NCBI RefSeq assembly: GCF_021502655.1
Contig: NZ_JAKFFT010000002.1
Coordinates: 310,001-374,000, forward strand
DNA: 64,000 nucleotides
Source: Dyadobacter sp. CY347
GTDB taxonomy: Bacteria > Bacteroidota > Bacteroidia > Cytophagales > Spirosomataceae
Direction: 5' to 3'
In this document: in pieces, positions 42,168-51,683 of the stretch
Position numbering within the stretch: the first letter of the stretch is position 1
Layout of the letters: each line of letters begins with the position of its first letter
The notes under the pieces: generated by a model
Seen by the model: the letters and a program-made list of their open reading frames with translations, nothing else
Databases searched by the model: none
Told to the model about the DNA's origin: nothing
Program-made: the position numbers and the translations under genes

Positions 42168-42956
42168 TTATGATTTAATGGCACGCGGCAACATTGACAA
42201 AAACGGCATTGCCTGTCCATAATCCAGCTGATCGTAAAAAACGCCGAGGCGATTCAAATTCTTATAATATTGATCAACATGCTGATAATAGTATTTTTCT
42301 GATTGAATAAACCACGCCGTTTCCCCCAGGTTATCTGCCAAAAACCATTTTTCCAGTAATCTTCCTGCGCGTCCGTTTCCATCATTAAATGGATGTATCG
42401 CAACAAAAACCATGTGAATGAAGGATGCGTAGTAAAATGTTTCTGCAATCGATAAAGTCTTTCTCGATAGTGATTCAATGTCAGTCCATAGTTTGTCCAT
42501 TTCCAGCTCGACTTGCTGATATTGGACAGCTTCAAACTGAATTTTCCCTGTATTATGCTCCATCACAAGCATATTATTTTGCCTAAGAACGCCTCGCCAT
42601 TTCACAGGCAGCAAATGCTCCGAAATAAGTTTGTGGCTTTGCAGAAAGTTGGAGCGGGTCAGTTTGTTTTCTTTGGCAAACAGATATGCGCGAAACAGAT
42701 CGTTTGGTTTTTCCGTCAGCTCTGGCAAATATTCGATGTGCTGAACTTTATGTTTTACATAACTGTCAACTTCAAGCTGTTCGCCCTCAATTTTTGAAGA
42801 AGAGATGACCGCAACGGAAGTGTAAAAATCAAAAGCGCTTGTTGTAAATGGCGTGTTGGTAATTGCTTCCAAATCATGATCGAGATCAGATTTATTTTGA
42901 TCCAAATATTGTTGAAACAGAACGTCCGAGAGAATTTGCATAAATGGTTGCGCCAA
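42168..42956 (-). CDS. Fic family protein with N-terminal autoinhibitory motif (DUF4172-Fic)
   Basis: 262 residues. The Fic core motif HPFNDGNGRAGR is at about 188-199 with the catalytic His188, and WRGVLRQNNM upstream belongs to the nucleotide-binding flap. A self-inhibitory motif SSKIEG (Ser53, Glu57, Gly58) of the SxxxE(G/N) type is present near the N-terminus, so it is a class II Fic enzyme. Such proteins transfer AMP to target hydroxyls. The target is unknown. It is divergent from the radical SAM gene with 104 bases between starts. Confidence 0.92.
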   Translation of the reverse strand: MAQPFMQILSDVLFQQYLDQNKSDLDHDLEAITNTPFTTSAFDFYTSVAVISSSKIEGEQLEVDSYVKHKVQHIEYLPELTEKPNDLFRAYLFAKENKLTRSNFLQSHKLISEHLLPVKWRGVLRQNNMLVMEHNTGKIQFEAVQYQQVELEMDKLWTDIESLSRKTLSIAETFYYASFIHMVFVAIHPFNDGNGRAGRLLEKWFLADNLGETAWFIQSEKYYYQHVDQYYKNLNRLGVFYDQLDYGQAMPFLSMLPRAIKS

Positions 42957-43030
42957 TGATGGCCGAACTTACGGAAACTATCAGGGATGCGCAACAAATC
43001 CTGAACGGTGCGATTTTTCTGTAACAGTCG

Positions 43031-43038
43031 TACCTTTG
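43031..43038 (+). promoter_or_regulatory. -7 promoter box candidate for the radical SAM gene
   Basis: TACCTTTG fits TAnnTTTG, implying a start near 43045 and a leader of about 16 bases to the TTG at 43061. No -33 box at the ideal spacing. Confidence 0.4.
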
Positions 43039-43060
43039 CATTAACAAATAATACTTCACC

Positions 43061-45259
43061 TTGCACCAGAAAACACTTTTCATCACGCCGCCTTTTACCC
43101 AGCTTAACACGCCTTACCCGGCTACGGCTTATTTGAAGGGGTTTTTGAATACGCTTGGGAGGGAATCTTATCAGGCGGATTTGGGGATTGATGTGATTTT
43201 GAAATTGTTTTCTTCGAAGGGGTTAAGGACGCTTTTTGCGCAGTTGGACGAGTCGGATATTGAGCTTTCCGAAAATAGTTTTCGGATTTATTCGCTGAAA
43301 GACGATTATATCACGACCATTGATCCGGTTATCCGTTTTCTTAAAAATCAGAATCCAACATTAGCCCACAGCATTTGCGACCGGAGTTATTTGCCGGAAG
43401 CAGGGCGTTTTCAGCAGTTGGAGGATATGGATTGGGCTTTTGGGACGATGGGGATTCATGATAAGGCGCGGCATTTTGCGACGCTTTACCTCGAAGATCT
43501 GGGTGATTTGATTCAGGAAGCCGTTGATCCGCATTTTGGATTTAGTCGTTATGCGGAGCGACTGGGAAGGTCGGCAACGAGTTTTGATGAAATGGAGGCG
43601 GCGTTGGAATCGCCTGATACGCTCTTATCTCAGACATTAAAGGATGTTTTAGAACAAAAAATACAAAAATATCAGCCTAACATTGTCTGTATTTCAGTTC
43701 CTTTTCCGGGAAACTTATATGGCGGTTTCAAATGTGGGCAGTATTTGAAAACGCATTATCCCAACATTAAAATTGTCATGGGCGGCGGCTTTCCTAACAC
43801 GGAATTGCGCACGTTGAAAGAGCCACGCGTTTTTAATTATATTGATTTTATTTGCTTGGATGACGGCGAAGCGCCTTTGCTTTCACTTCTGGAATATCTG
43901 GATGGAGAAAGGGAGATTACGCAACTCAAACGCGTTTACTCGCGCGTGAATGGTGCGGTGATTTATCACAACGGCGCGAAGGAAAAGGATGTGCCACAGC
44001 GCGATACGGGCACGCCGGATTACAGCGATTTACCTTTACACGATTACTTGTCGGTGATTGAAATTGTCAATCCCATGCACCGGCTTTGGAGCGATGGCCG
44101 CTGGAATAAGCTGACATTGGCGCATGGTTGTTACTGGGGTAAATGCTCGTTTTGCGACATTTCACTGGATTATATCAGGCGTTATGAGCCCATGACCGCC
44201 GCATTGCTCTGTGATCGCATTGAAGAAATCATTGCGCAAACGCAGCAAAACGGCTTTCACTTTGTTGACGAAGCTGCGCCGCCAGCATTGCTGAGGGATT
44301 TGGCGTTGGAAATCATTCGAAGGAAGTTGACTGTCGTTTGGTGGACCAACATTCGGTTTGAAAAGAATTTTACGCATGACCTTTGTCTGTTATTAAAAGC
44401 ATCCGGCTGCATTGCGATTTCTGGCGGTCTTGAAGTGGCGTCTGATCGGCTTTTGGAGCGTATGAAAAAGGGTGTGACGGTTGCACAAGTGGCGCGCGTG
44501 GCGGATGCATTTACGCAGGCGGGCATTATGGTGCATGCGTATTTAATGTATGGTTTTCCGACGCAGACCGCCCAGGAAACGATTGATTCACTGGAAATGG
44601 TGCGGCAATTGTTTCAGGCTGGCATTGTGCAGTCGGGCTTTTGGCACCGGTTTGCGATGACGGCGCATAGCCCTGTTGGATTGCATCCGGAGGAATTTGA
44701 TGTGATGCGGATCGGGCCTGTTGATGGGACATTTGCTAATAATGATTTGGAACATCAGGACCCGACGGGCGCAAACCATGACCTTTTTGCGGAGGGTTTG
44801 CGGAAGTCGCTGTTCAATTACATGCACGGCGTTTGCCTGGATTTTCCGCATTCGCGATGGTTTGATTTTAAAGTGCCGCCGACTTCTATTCCACCGAATT
44901 ATATTGAAAAGAGCATTAGCGAATTGCCGGATCTGGCAAACAGGTCAAATGCAGTTGTGACCTGGCTCGGAAGCTTGCCTGAAATGTCTGTTTTTGAAGA
45001 GCAAAAAGGCCGAAAGGTTTACGAAATCGCCGAATTGGTTTTTTATAATAAGAAAAAAGAATGGGCAGTTGAAACGGATGTGGCTGTGGGCGAATGGCTT
45101 GTGGAGATTATGCCTAAACTGCTGTCTTCCAACGCAGAAGCTTATCCTTTGGAAAAACTGAGAAGTGATTTCGAAGCCGCCGGATTGGGCAGCTTCGAAA
45201 CTTTTATGACTTCCATGACCTGGACGCAGCTTCGTGCAGGCGGAATGTTGGTTTTGTAA
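43061..45259 (+). CDS. B12-binding-domain radical SAM protein
   Basis: 732 residues. The middle of the N-terminal half (about 200-285) resembles a cobalamin-binding Rossmann domain (IVCISVPFPGNLYGGFKCGQ, IVMGGGFPNTELR), but the base-off DxHxxG motif is not present. The radical SAM domain begins at about 350 and its iron-sulfur motif reads HGCYWGKCSFC, giving Cys357, Cys362 and Cys365 in CX4CX2C spacing, one residue longer than the usual CX3CX2C. It continues VVWWTNIRFEKNFT and GLEVASDRLLERMKKGV as in this superfamily, with a further C-terminal region to 732. It starts with TTG at 43061. The substrate is unknown. It meets nagA stop to stop with no gap. Confidence 0.88.
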   Translation: MHQKTLFITPPFTQLNTPYPATAYLKGFLNTLGRESYQADLGIDVILKLFSSKGLRTLFAQLDESDIELSENSFRIYSLKDDYITTIDPVIRFLKNQNPTLAHSICDRSYLPEAGRFQQLEDMDWAFGTMGIHDKARHFATLYLEDLGDLIQEAVDPHFGFSRYAERLGRSATSFDEMEAALESPDTLLSQTLKDVLEQKIQKYQPNIVCISVPFPGNLYGGFKCGQYLKTHYPNIKIVMGGGFPNTELRTLKEPRVFNYIDFICLDDGEAPLLSLLEYLDGEREITQLKRVYSRVNGAVIYHNGAKEKDVPQRDTGTPDYSDLPLHDYLSVIEIVNPMHRLWSDGRWNKLTLAHGCYWGKCSFCDISLDYIRRYEPMTAALLCDRIEEIIAQTQQNGFHFVDEAAPPALLRDLALEIIRRKLTVVWWTNIRFEKNFTHDLCLLLKASGCIAISGGLEVASDRLLERMKKGVTVAQVARVADAFTQAGIMVHAYLMYGFPTQTAQETIDSLEMVRQLFQAGIVQSGFWHRFAMTAHSPVGLHPEEFDVMRIGPVDGTFANNDLEHQDPTGANHDLFAEGLRKSLFNYMHGVCLDFPHSRWFDFKVPPTSIPPNYIEKSISELPDLANRSNAVVTWLGSLPEMSVFEEQKGRKVYEIAELVFYNKKKEWAVETDVAVGEWLVEIMPKLLSSNAEAYPLEKLRSDFEAAGLGSFETFMTSMTWTQLRAGGMLVL

Positions 45260-46369
45260 TTACATTTTCAAAACCGAGAAATTGTCAAGGTTATCGTCAA
45301 ATGTGGTGAATGTTGCGGGGTAGCCGATGGCAATGCTGCCGATCTGCTTTTCCAATCCCAATGCTCTCGCAGGCCTGATCGTGGCCATTTCAATCGCTTC
45401 TTGTAAAGGAATACCAATTACATTGACTGCATTACGAACCGCATCTGGCAAAGAAATGGTGGCTCCGGCCAGGTTACCATCCGAGTTTGTGTATCGGCCA
45501 TCTTTCAGATAAGCATCAAATTCTCCCCATTTAAATTCCGTCACTTTTTCTCCCAAAAACAACGCGTCTGAAATCAGGAACAGCTTGTCTTTCTTGATCT
45601 TATAAGCCACGCTGGCCGCTCCGAAGTCACAATGCACACCGTCGATGATTAGAGGCGCATATACATTTTCATTGTCGAATGTGGCTCCAACCAACCCTGG
45701 CGCGCGGTGGCCGAATGCTGACATAGCATTGTATAAATGCGTTACGAGCTGAATTCCCTGTTTAAATGCCGCCATCGCTTCATCATAAGTAGCGTTGGAA
45801 TGGCCTGCTGACACGGTAATGCCGGATTCAAGCAGCATTTGGATCTGCTCGGTCGTGAACATTTCCGGGGCAATGGTGATGAGCTTGATAATGTCTTTTC
45901 CGTGGGTAATAATCTCTTCTAAATCAGCATTTGTCGGCTTGCGGACATAACCTGCCAAATGTGCGCCTCGTTTGATTGGATTCAAGAACGGGCCTTCCAA
46001 ATGCATCCCCAAAACGCCAGATTGCGGGTTTTTTTGAATGTAGTTGCGTGTAGCTTCAATGCCTTTCAGGATATTTTCTTGGGGAGAAGTGATGAGCGTA
46101 GGCAGCACGTAGGCTGTTCCGGTTTTTACGCTGGCTTGATAAATGTCGTCAATGGTCTCTTCGTCAGCGCGTTCGGTGAAATAAAACTTCTCGCCGCCGT
46201 TAATATGGCTATCGAAAAGGCCGGGTGCGAGGTTGGCAACACGCGTGACAGCTGGATCCGGTTCTGTATATTCCATTCCAGCAATTTGGCCATCTATGAC
46301 TTGTATAAGCTGGTTTCTAAGGATTTCCTGACCGGTGTAAACGGTTTCGGCAAACAATTGAAGTGACAT
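45260..46369 (-). CDS. nagA: N-acetylglucosamine-6-phosphate deacetylase
   Basis: Removes acetate from GlcNAc-6-phosphate before NagB acts. 369 residues with the amidohydrolase fold: metal Glu in GMHLEGPFLN, His in SAGHSNATYDEA, substrate-binding LYNAMSAFGHRAPG, DGVHCDF and the catalytic Asp in FLISDALF. The family PAR(A/V)LGL end is ATIRPARALGLEKQIGSI. 45260 is the first base after the radical SAM gene, so the two converge without spacing. nagB lies far away at 9497. Confidence 0.93.
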   Translation of the reverse strand: MSLQLFAETVYTGQEILRNQLIQVIDGQIAGMEYTEPDPAVTRVANLAPGLFDSHINGGEKFYFTERADEETIDDIYQASVKTGTAYVLPTLITSPQENILKGIEATRNYIQKNPQSGVLGMHLEGPFLNPIKRGAHLAGYVRKPTNADLEEIITHGKDIIKLITIAPEMFTTEQIQMLLESGITVSAGHSNATYDEAMAAFKQGIQLVTHLYNAMSAFGHRAPGLVGATFDNENVYAPLIIDGVHCDFGAASVAYKIKKDKLFLISDALFLGEKVTEFKWGEFDAYLKDGRYTNSDGNLAGATISLPDAVRNAVNVIGIPLQEAIEMATIRPARALGLEKQIGSIAIGYPATFTTFDDNLDNFSVLKM

Positions 46370-46428
46370 AATTGAAAAGGTAGATTTAGACGCGCCAAGA
46401 AACGAAAAATGCGCAGGCGTTCAAAATG

Positions 46429-46989
46429 CTACTTGATAATAATGTCAAATTTGGTCAGCAAACCAGCCAGATCAGAAGAGAGAAATTTGGCTTTGCGAAT
46501 GTTGTTGCTGGTTGGGTCAATGGTGAAATTCTTGCTGTTTGAGAAATCTACGCCAGCCAGATTGGTGTTGGCAAAAACGGCGTCCCAGAAGTCGCAATTG
46601 TAGAACTTGGACTTAGATAAATCGGCTTGTGTGAAGTCTGCACCATGAATTTTGCAATTGTTGAATGCTGATTTGTTTAACTTCTTTTGTTCAAAAATGG
46701 CATAATCCAATATGCAGCTTTCAAACTTAGCGGCGAAAGCGAAGTCTTTGGTCTCGGAAAAATTGATGCCTAAGAGCTTGCAATTGATAAATTCTATGTC
46801 GGAAATCTTACAATTTTTAACACTGGCATTGCTCATATTACAATCCTGAAAAACGCAGTCGATGAAGTCAATGCCTGAAAGATCGGAGAATGTGCAGCTG
46901 AAGAATTTGACCTGTTCATAACTGGTTTCAGTCAGATCTTCAATGCTAAAATCTTTGTTTTCAATGACGTCTAAATTGCTGCTTCTCAA
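46429..46989 (-). CDS. Pentapeptide-repeat protein
   Basis: About 187 residues made of A(D/N)LxF-type pentapeptides: VKFFSCTFSDLSGIDFIDCVF, NCKISDIEFINCKLLGINF, FNNCKIHGADFTQADLSKSKFYNCDFWDAVFANTNLAGVDF. It forms a right-handed quadrilateral beta-helix; some relatives (Qnr, McbG) protect DNA gyrase, others have unrelated roles. The frame is open from 47073, overlapping trxA by 64 bases, but the repeat begins after 46989 where a TTG lies 21 bases past the trxA stop; I chose that start. It follows trxA on the same strand. Confidence 0.7.
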   Translation of the reverse strand: MRSSNLDVIENKDFSIEDLTETSYEQVKFFSCTFSDLSGIDFIDCVFQDCNMSNASVKNCKISDIEFINCKLLGINFSETKDFAFAAKFESCILDYAIFEQKKLNKSAFNNCKIHGADFTQADLSKSKFYNCDFWDAVFANTNLAGVDFSNSKNFTIDPTSNNIRKAKFLSSDLAGLLTKFDIIIK

Positions 46990-47009
46990 AACTGCCTGGT
47001 TTAATGTAC

Positions 47010-47306
47010 TTAAATGTATTTCTGAATAATGGATTTCAGCTGATCTGCCTGGACAACGCCTGATTGTCTCCACATCGGTTTGCCGTGTTTGAAAACGATC
47101 AATGTAGGCACGCCCTGGATTTTATAGGCATTAGCTGCTGATTTGTTCTTGTCAACGTCCACTTTAATGATCGTTGCGGAATCTCCCAGTTCTGATTTTA
47201 CCTTTTCCAAAATAGGTTTCATCATTTTACAAGGTCCGCACCATTCTGCTGAAAAGTCGACTAACACGGGCTTATTGCCCTGGATAAGTTCTGAAAATGT
47301 GGCCAT
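47010..47306 (-). CDS. trxA: Thioredoxin
   Basis: 98 residues with the redox motif WCGPC in DFSAEWCGPCKMMKPILEKV, the structural cis-Pro in YKIQGVPTLIVFKHGK and the end VQADQLKSIIQKYI. Cytoplasmic disulfide reductase that needs thioredoxin reductase. Slightly shorter than E. coli thioredoxin at the N-terminus. A pentapeptide-repeat gene follows it on the same strand. Confidence 0.93.
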   Translation of the reverse strand: MATFSELIQGNKPVLVDFSAEWCGPCKMMKPILEKVKSELGDSATIIKVDVDKNKSAANAYKIQGVPTLIVFKHGKPMWRQSGVVQADQLKSIIQKYI

Positions 47307-47374
47307 GATTTCTGCTTTGGTTCGTTAAGATAACCATTCAAAACTGTGAAAGGTTTATCCGATTTCATCAAATT

Positions 47375-48424
47375 TCATTCCAACATTTTCTTCAAAAGCT
47401 TTCCCGCCCTTTTCTCGATAAATTCATAAGTGAAGTGAGAATAAAGAATGGTCAGGGATATGGATATCACCAGGGAAATAGCGATCATACCCTCGTTAAC
47501 GGGCGATTTCAATGCGCGAAAAAGGATCACATTAACCAGAATCAGGACAATGGCATGGTTTAGATAAATGGAATAGGAGATTTTACCCAAATATTGAAAG
47601 GTCTCACTTTTAAGTAGTTGCGTGACAATGCCCTTGGAGCTGGCGAAGATAATGATGCCCGCTGCGAAGATGAACGGAAAAATGAGTTTCCATAAATTCA
47701 TCTCCCAATGATGGACTATGTACATGGCAGCAATCAGGATTATTAGAAATGGAATTTCGAATGCAGACAAGCTGAATGTGCGCTTACTAAGCACCAGATT
47801 CGTGAAAATGCCCAGTGAAAAGCACAGCAATCCCCGAACAAAACCGTACTCATAGGCCAGCAGATATTCCCCTTTTGAAATTATAAAAAGGCCTGACAGC
47901 AAAGCAATTACAGCAAAGGAAATGTATTTGATTTTTGGTAACAACAAAATAACAAGCCCAAAGACCGCATAGGAGATCATTTCCGACGATATGGACCACG
48001 CCGGATAGTTGTTGCTGACCCAGGAGCCGAAAACAGGTGCGGAACCCATAAAAGTAAGCGTATCAAACGCGGTATAAGCGTAATAGCGCAGACCAAGCTC
48101 GCCCACATTCTTCATCGGACTGTTTTCACCGATCAGACTGGCGATGATGAAGACGATTTCTGTATAAAAAAGCAGCGGAAACAGCCTGATGAAGCGCTTT
48201 TTTAGGAATGTACCGAAATCTTGCGCTGTACTGATCCTACCCACGTAGTTCATCGCGATAACGAACCCACTTAATACGAAGAAAAAATCGACAAACAGGC
48301 TGGAATTGATGACGAAAAAGTTATTATAAAAAACCGATTCCTTGAACGCATTGTGATGGTGGGCGATTACCAGAATGGAAAAAATGCCTCTTAGTCCATC
48401 TAATTGTTCAACGCGGTCTCTCAT
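47375..48424 (-). CDS. Acyltransferase-3 family membrane protein
   Basis: 349 residues with about ten membrane helices. The family start is RVEQLDGLRGIFSILVIAHHH, containing the catalytic His, followed by NSSLFVDFFFVLSGFVIAMNYVGR. Such proteins O-acetylate surface polysaccharides or lipids using acetyl-CoA. It is the last gene of the polysaccharide locus, 63 bases after the Wzy/ligase-like gene. The acceptor sugar is not shown by the sequence. Confidence 0.9.
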   Translation of the reverse strand: MRDRVEQLDGLRGIFSILVIAHHHNAFKESVFYNNFFVINSSLFVDFFFVLSGFVIAMNYVGRISTAQDFGTFLKKRFIRLFPLLFYTEIVFIIASLIGENSPMKNVGELGLRYYAYTAFDTLTFMGSAPVFGSWVSNNYPAWSISSEMISYAVFGLVILLLPKIKYISFAVIALLSGLFIISKGEYLLAYEYGFVRGLLCFSLGIFTNLVLSKRTFSLSAFEIPFLIILIAAMYIVHHWEMNLWKLIFPFIFAAGIIIFASSKGIVTQLLKSETFQYLGKISYSIYLNHAIVLILVNVILFRALKSPVNEGMIAISLVISISLTILYSHFTYEFIEKRAGKLLKKMLE

Positions 48425-48487
48425 GAGCAGGGTTTCTCGCCAAATAGCGCTCGTACAGCAGCGTGACGATTTGTTGTAAAAAAGGAA

Positions 48488-49819
48488 TTAGCTGGTAACC
48501 GTTGTAAGTTGGGCTGCAACCGGCTTTCTGGAAATGTTGTCGAGATATTTGATTCCCAAAAACCGGATCATGACCAAATAGGGGAACCAGAATGCAATGT
48601 CGAAAGGCCTGCCGCCGGTGAAGAGCAACACCATTAAAGACAAAAAGAAATAAGCCAGGAATGTCGTTAATGGATTGGTATATCTTCTGATTTCCCTCAT
48701 GGCGTAGATGAACAGGAAAAAATTAAATCCTGCGAAAAATACAAACCCGAAAATCCCATGGCTTACCCAGGATTCAAGAATTGGAATATCCAGATAATCT
48801 GATTTAAAGCCTCGGCCGAGGAAAACATCCCAGGAGAAAAAGGTTTCTGTAAACTCAGCAAAACCGCCCACACGCCCCATTGCAGACGCATCCGTATCGG
48901 CCGTATCAGTAATCCGAACCCCGGTTGAGGTAAAAATCACGTCCATAATCCTGTTCTGGAACATGTCCCAATAACCCAGGAGCATATCCAGAATATTGCC
49001 GTAACGGATTAAAAAATAACGGAGCCCAACCAAGATCAGCGCAATGAAGGCCATATTCCGCAGCTTGAAGGCGCTTCCAACGGCACTATAGACACTGGAA
49101 ATCTTAAAATGCAGAATAAAATAAGCGCCTACCATTAAGCCCACAGCCAGATAGCTGGATTTGGCGAGTGAAATGACAATTACACCAAGGCTGAAAAGGA
49201 CGGAAAAGAAAAGAAATAATTTCGTAATGATCCCGGGTGTCCGGTTTAGCATGACTATGCCGGTGAGCATGCAAATGATCCCGTTTCGGGCCGTAATATG
49301 TGGATTTCCGCCAGGTTGTGCGCCTTCGTTGGCGAAATTTACGGCCGCACGCATCCCGGGCGTCCAGTTCGGGTCGGTCAGGATGGAATAAACCAGGGTT
49401 ATGTTGGTGAATAATGACATTAAGAACAGGATCATCACCAGCGTATCTTTCACATCATTAGGGACGTGCAGCAAGAGCACGAGGAAGCCGAAAATGAACA
49501 CGTAGTTTCCAATATCCGCAACCGCTTTACCCTGTTTATTAATGAAAAAGAAATAATATAATGTGAGCAGAAGAAAGCCAAGACCCAGATTGAACAATAT
49601 CACATTAGGCTTGTAGAGTCTTTTGAAAAGGTGCATAGGCACCATTAATGTGAGTGCCAACGAGAAAAAGATGGCGGTAAATACGCTACTCGCCGGCCCA
49701 ATTCCCAAAGTATCCCGGATAAAAAATATCAGCGGAAAACCGTTGAACATCATAGCGATGCCAACGGAATATCTGAGATTGTTAAAGTTTGTGGCTATGT
49801 TTAATAGACTCCAATTCAT
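48488..49819 (-). CDS. Polysaccharide polymerase or O-antigen-ligase-like membrane protein
   Basis: 443 residues with roughly ten to twelve hydrophobic helices and one large loop, the general form of Wzy/WaaL-type proteins. Segments such as ARNGIICMLTGIVMLNR, VIVISLAKSSYLAVGLMVGAYF and the loop with DTADTDASAMGRVGGFAEF then FFSWDVFLGRGFKSDYL resemble the O-antigen ligase pattern LxSxS and GxG, but identity is low. It could polymerise the glycan or transfer it to lipid. It overlaps the preceding glycosyltransferase gene by four bases. Confidence 0.7.
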   Translation of the reverse strand: MNWSLLNIATNFNNLRYSVGIAMMFNGFPLIFFIRDTLGIGPASSVFTAIFFSLALTLMVPMHLFKRLYKPNVILFNLGLGFLLLTLYYFFFINKQGKAVADIGNYVFIFGFLVLLLHVPNDVKDTLVMILFLMSLFTNITLVYSILTDPNWTPGMRAAVNFANEGAQPGGNPHITARNGIICMLTGIVMLNRTPGIITKLFLFFSVLFSLGVIVISLAKSSYLAVGLMVGAYFILHFKISSVYSAVGSAFKLRNMAFIALILVGLRYFLIRYGNILDMLLGYWDMFQNRIMDVIFTSTGVRITDTADTDASAMGRVGGFAEFTETFFSWDVFLGRGFKSDYLDIPILESWVSHGIFGFVFFAGFNFFLFIYAMREIRRYTNPLTTFLAYFFLSLMVLLFTGGRPFDIAFWFPYLVMIRFLGIKYLDNISRKPVAAQLTTVTS

Positions 49820-50703
49820 CTGGAAAATCTGAAACGGATATATTGTAAATCTAGTCGCACCGCGAAATAGAGAATTTTACGAACTCGGCACCAAAGATAC
49901 CTTATTTTGTTGAGAGCTGCTGAACCATTCGTTGAAATGTACAATTTCTGAATTTTCGCATGCTCCTCTTTTCCGATCGACGCAATTGTGGACGACTTTG
50001 CATCGGGATGAACCCGCAGTGCGCCGCCTAAGCCTTCCACTTTCCGTACTTTCGTCGATTTCTGATATGTATAACGCGTTATAAATTCATAATCAAAGGC
50101 AAACCGGTATGACTCATCGAATTTGCCATATTTTTCTACCAATGCCCTTTTGAAAAAAAGTGTTTGATTATGAATCTGCATTCCTTCCAGGATCTGGCAA
50201 TCAAAGCTGTATGATGTTGTTTTCAGGATTTCTGTTACTTCATCATCCGGCGTGATCATATAGAGGTCACCATAAATAATGTCGTCTTCCTGGCTCATCG
50301 CTGCTTTTCCAAAACGAGCAAAAGTGTCCGGAAAATATACATCATCAGAATTTTGGAAGCCAATGTAGTCTCCCGTTGCTCTTTCCAGCCCTTTGTTAAT
50401 AGCGTGAACCTGTCCTCTGTCCTTTTCAGAAACCCACCAGGAAAGGTATTTTTCGTATTTTTTGATGATCTCAACGCTATGATCTGTGGAGCCACCATCG
50501 ACGATAATGTATTCGAGATTGGGATAATTTTGGTTTAAAACACTCAAAATCGTCCTTTCCAGGTAATCTGCCTGATTGTAGGAAGGCGTTATAATGGTCA
50601 ATTTGGGGTAATCCTGCTGATCAGCCGTGTTCTGAGCGCCGTTGATTTTTAGTTCAGATATAAAACTCCGCAAGTCCTGCGTATTTTTTTCTAGGAAGTG
50701 CAT
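49816..50703 (-). CDS. Glycosyltransferase family 2
   Basis: 295 residues. GT-A fold: KLTIITPSYNQADYLERTILSVLNQNYPNLEYIIVDGGSTDHSVEII, then the substrate motif KGLERATGDYIGFQNSDDVY with the DxD-like SDD. It adds a sugar from an NDP donor to the growing glycan. The C-terminus (TNGSAALNKIRYLWCRVRKI) is basic and may sit at the membrane. It lies 23 bases after the glycosyltransferase-like gene at 50727 and overlaps the next gene by four bases. Confidence 0.92.
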   Translation of the reverse strand: MHFLEKNTQDLRSFISELKINGAQNTADQQDYPKLTIITPSYNQADYLERTILSVLNQNYPNLEYIIVDGGSTDHSVEIIKKYEKYLSWWVSEKDRGQVHAINKGLERATGDYIGFQNSDDVYFPDTFARFGKAAMSQEDDIIYGDLYMITPDDEVTEILKTTSYSFDCQILEGMQIHNQTLFFKRALVEKYGKFDESYRFAFDYEFITRYTYQKSTKVRKVEGLGGALRVHPDAKSSTIASIGKEEHAKIQKLYISTNGSAALNKIRYLWCRVRKILYFAVRLDLQYIRFRFSR

Positions 50704-50726
50704 ATAGTCCTGTTTCGGCTGTTTAA

Positions 50727-51683
50727 TTAAAATTGGTCGATGAATGCAGTAATTGACTTCAATTTTGCTGCAATGTTATTTCTTAAAATCCTGTTTTCCC
50801 TGATTTTTGCTGGTTTACCATAACCAGGGGCGCGGTTGGCAGGAATTGAATTCTTGTATTTGATCAGCGTTTTTTTATAACTGCTAAACAACGCTTGAAA
50901 TGCAGTGTTAGCCGGCAACAGACCAACATGATCAGACCATACGGGATCAAAATAATCCAGTCCTGCAAAATCGAGTGATATCAATGGTTTCCCATCAATG
51001 TAGTAATCTCCGTTTTTCATTTGAAGATCATGATTAAGGATAGCATGCAGTCCGTAATGCCATCCCGGATGTGCTATCTGCGTTGTTTCAGGAATCCAGA
51101 CCAATGTATAATTGAGCCATAACTGATCCATATTCTTTCCGTTGCAAAGATCAAATTCGGCCCGGTCAATGGTCCTTTCAGCCCACCATTTCAGCATTTT
51201 TAATGTTTTCTCGCCTGGTTTCAACATCCAGCTGCCCGAATGGAACATGCCAATGTTCAATATCCGCTTATCATCCAGCACCATTGAAGGAGCAAGCGGC
51301 TTTCTGATGTTCGGGGTCAAATGAATGTCCGAAGCCGGATTGATAACTTCTTCAAAGGATTTTACTAAAAGGACCGTTGGGGCCAGGAAAACGAGATTTG
51401 TGCAATCCTTATGCAGGCTGAGCAGCGCTAATGCAAACCAGGGACGGCAGGCGGCCGGTAATTCGAAATGATAATATCTGGCCTCCATACTTTTCCAGGA
51501 TGGAATTTCTGCTTGCTCAATGGTCAGTAACTTAATGTGCGCTGGAACCTCTATGGGCGTATTGTCGACCCAGCAAAGGTAAAAAGTGTAGTTCGGCTGG
51601 TGAAGCAGAACCGAATCCGCCAAAGCAAGTGCATGGGCAAGGTTGATTCTGTTACAAACCGTATAAATGATATTCATGTGCAA
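50727..51683 (-). CDS. Glycosyltransferase-like protein lacking the DxD motif
   Basis: 318 residues. It is a paralogue of the gene at 52442: NLVFLAPTVLLVKSF aligns with NVIYFDPDIIVFQPL, and DLCNGKNMDQLWLNYTLVWIPET aligns with DLCNGLFVDQNWMNFLPVFVPDT. The metal-binding DPD of the paralogue is APT here (residues 101-103), so a usual metal-dependent GT-A reaction is doubtful. It may be inactive and act as a partner, or use another mechanism. It lies between two other glycan genes in the same tight operon and abuts the DUF5672 gene with no gap. Confidence 0.6.
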   Translation of the reverse strand: MHMNIIYTVCNRINLAHALALADSVLLHQPNYTFYLCWVDNTPIEVPAHIKLLTIEQAEIPSWKSMEARYYHFELPAACRPWFALALLSLHKDCTNLVFLAPTVLLVKSFEEVINPASDIHLTPNIRKPLAPSMVLDDKRILNIGMFHSGSWMLKPGEKTLKMLKWWAERTIDRAEFDLCNGKNMDQLWLNYTLVWIPETTQIAHPGWHYGLHAILNHDLQMKNGDYYIDGKPLISLDFAGLDYFDPVWSDHVGLLPANTAFQALFSSYKKTLIKYKNSIPANRAPGYGKPAKIRENRILRNNIAAKLKSITAFIDQF

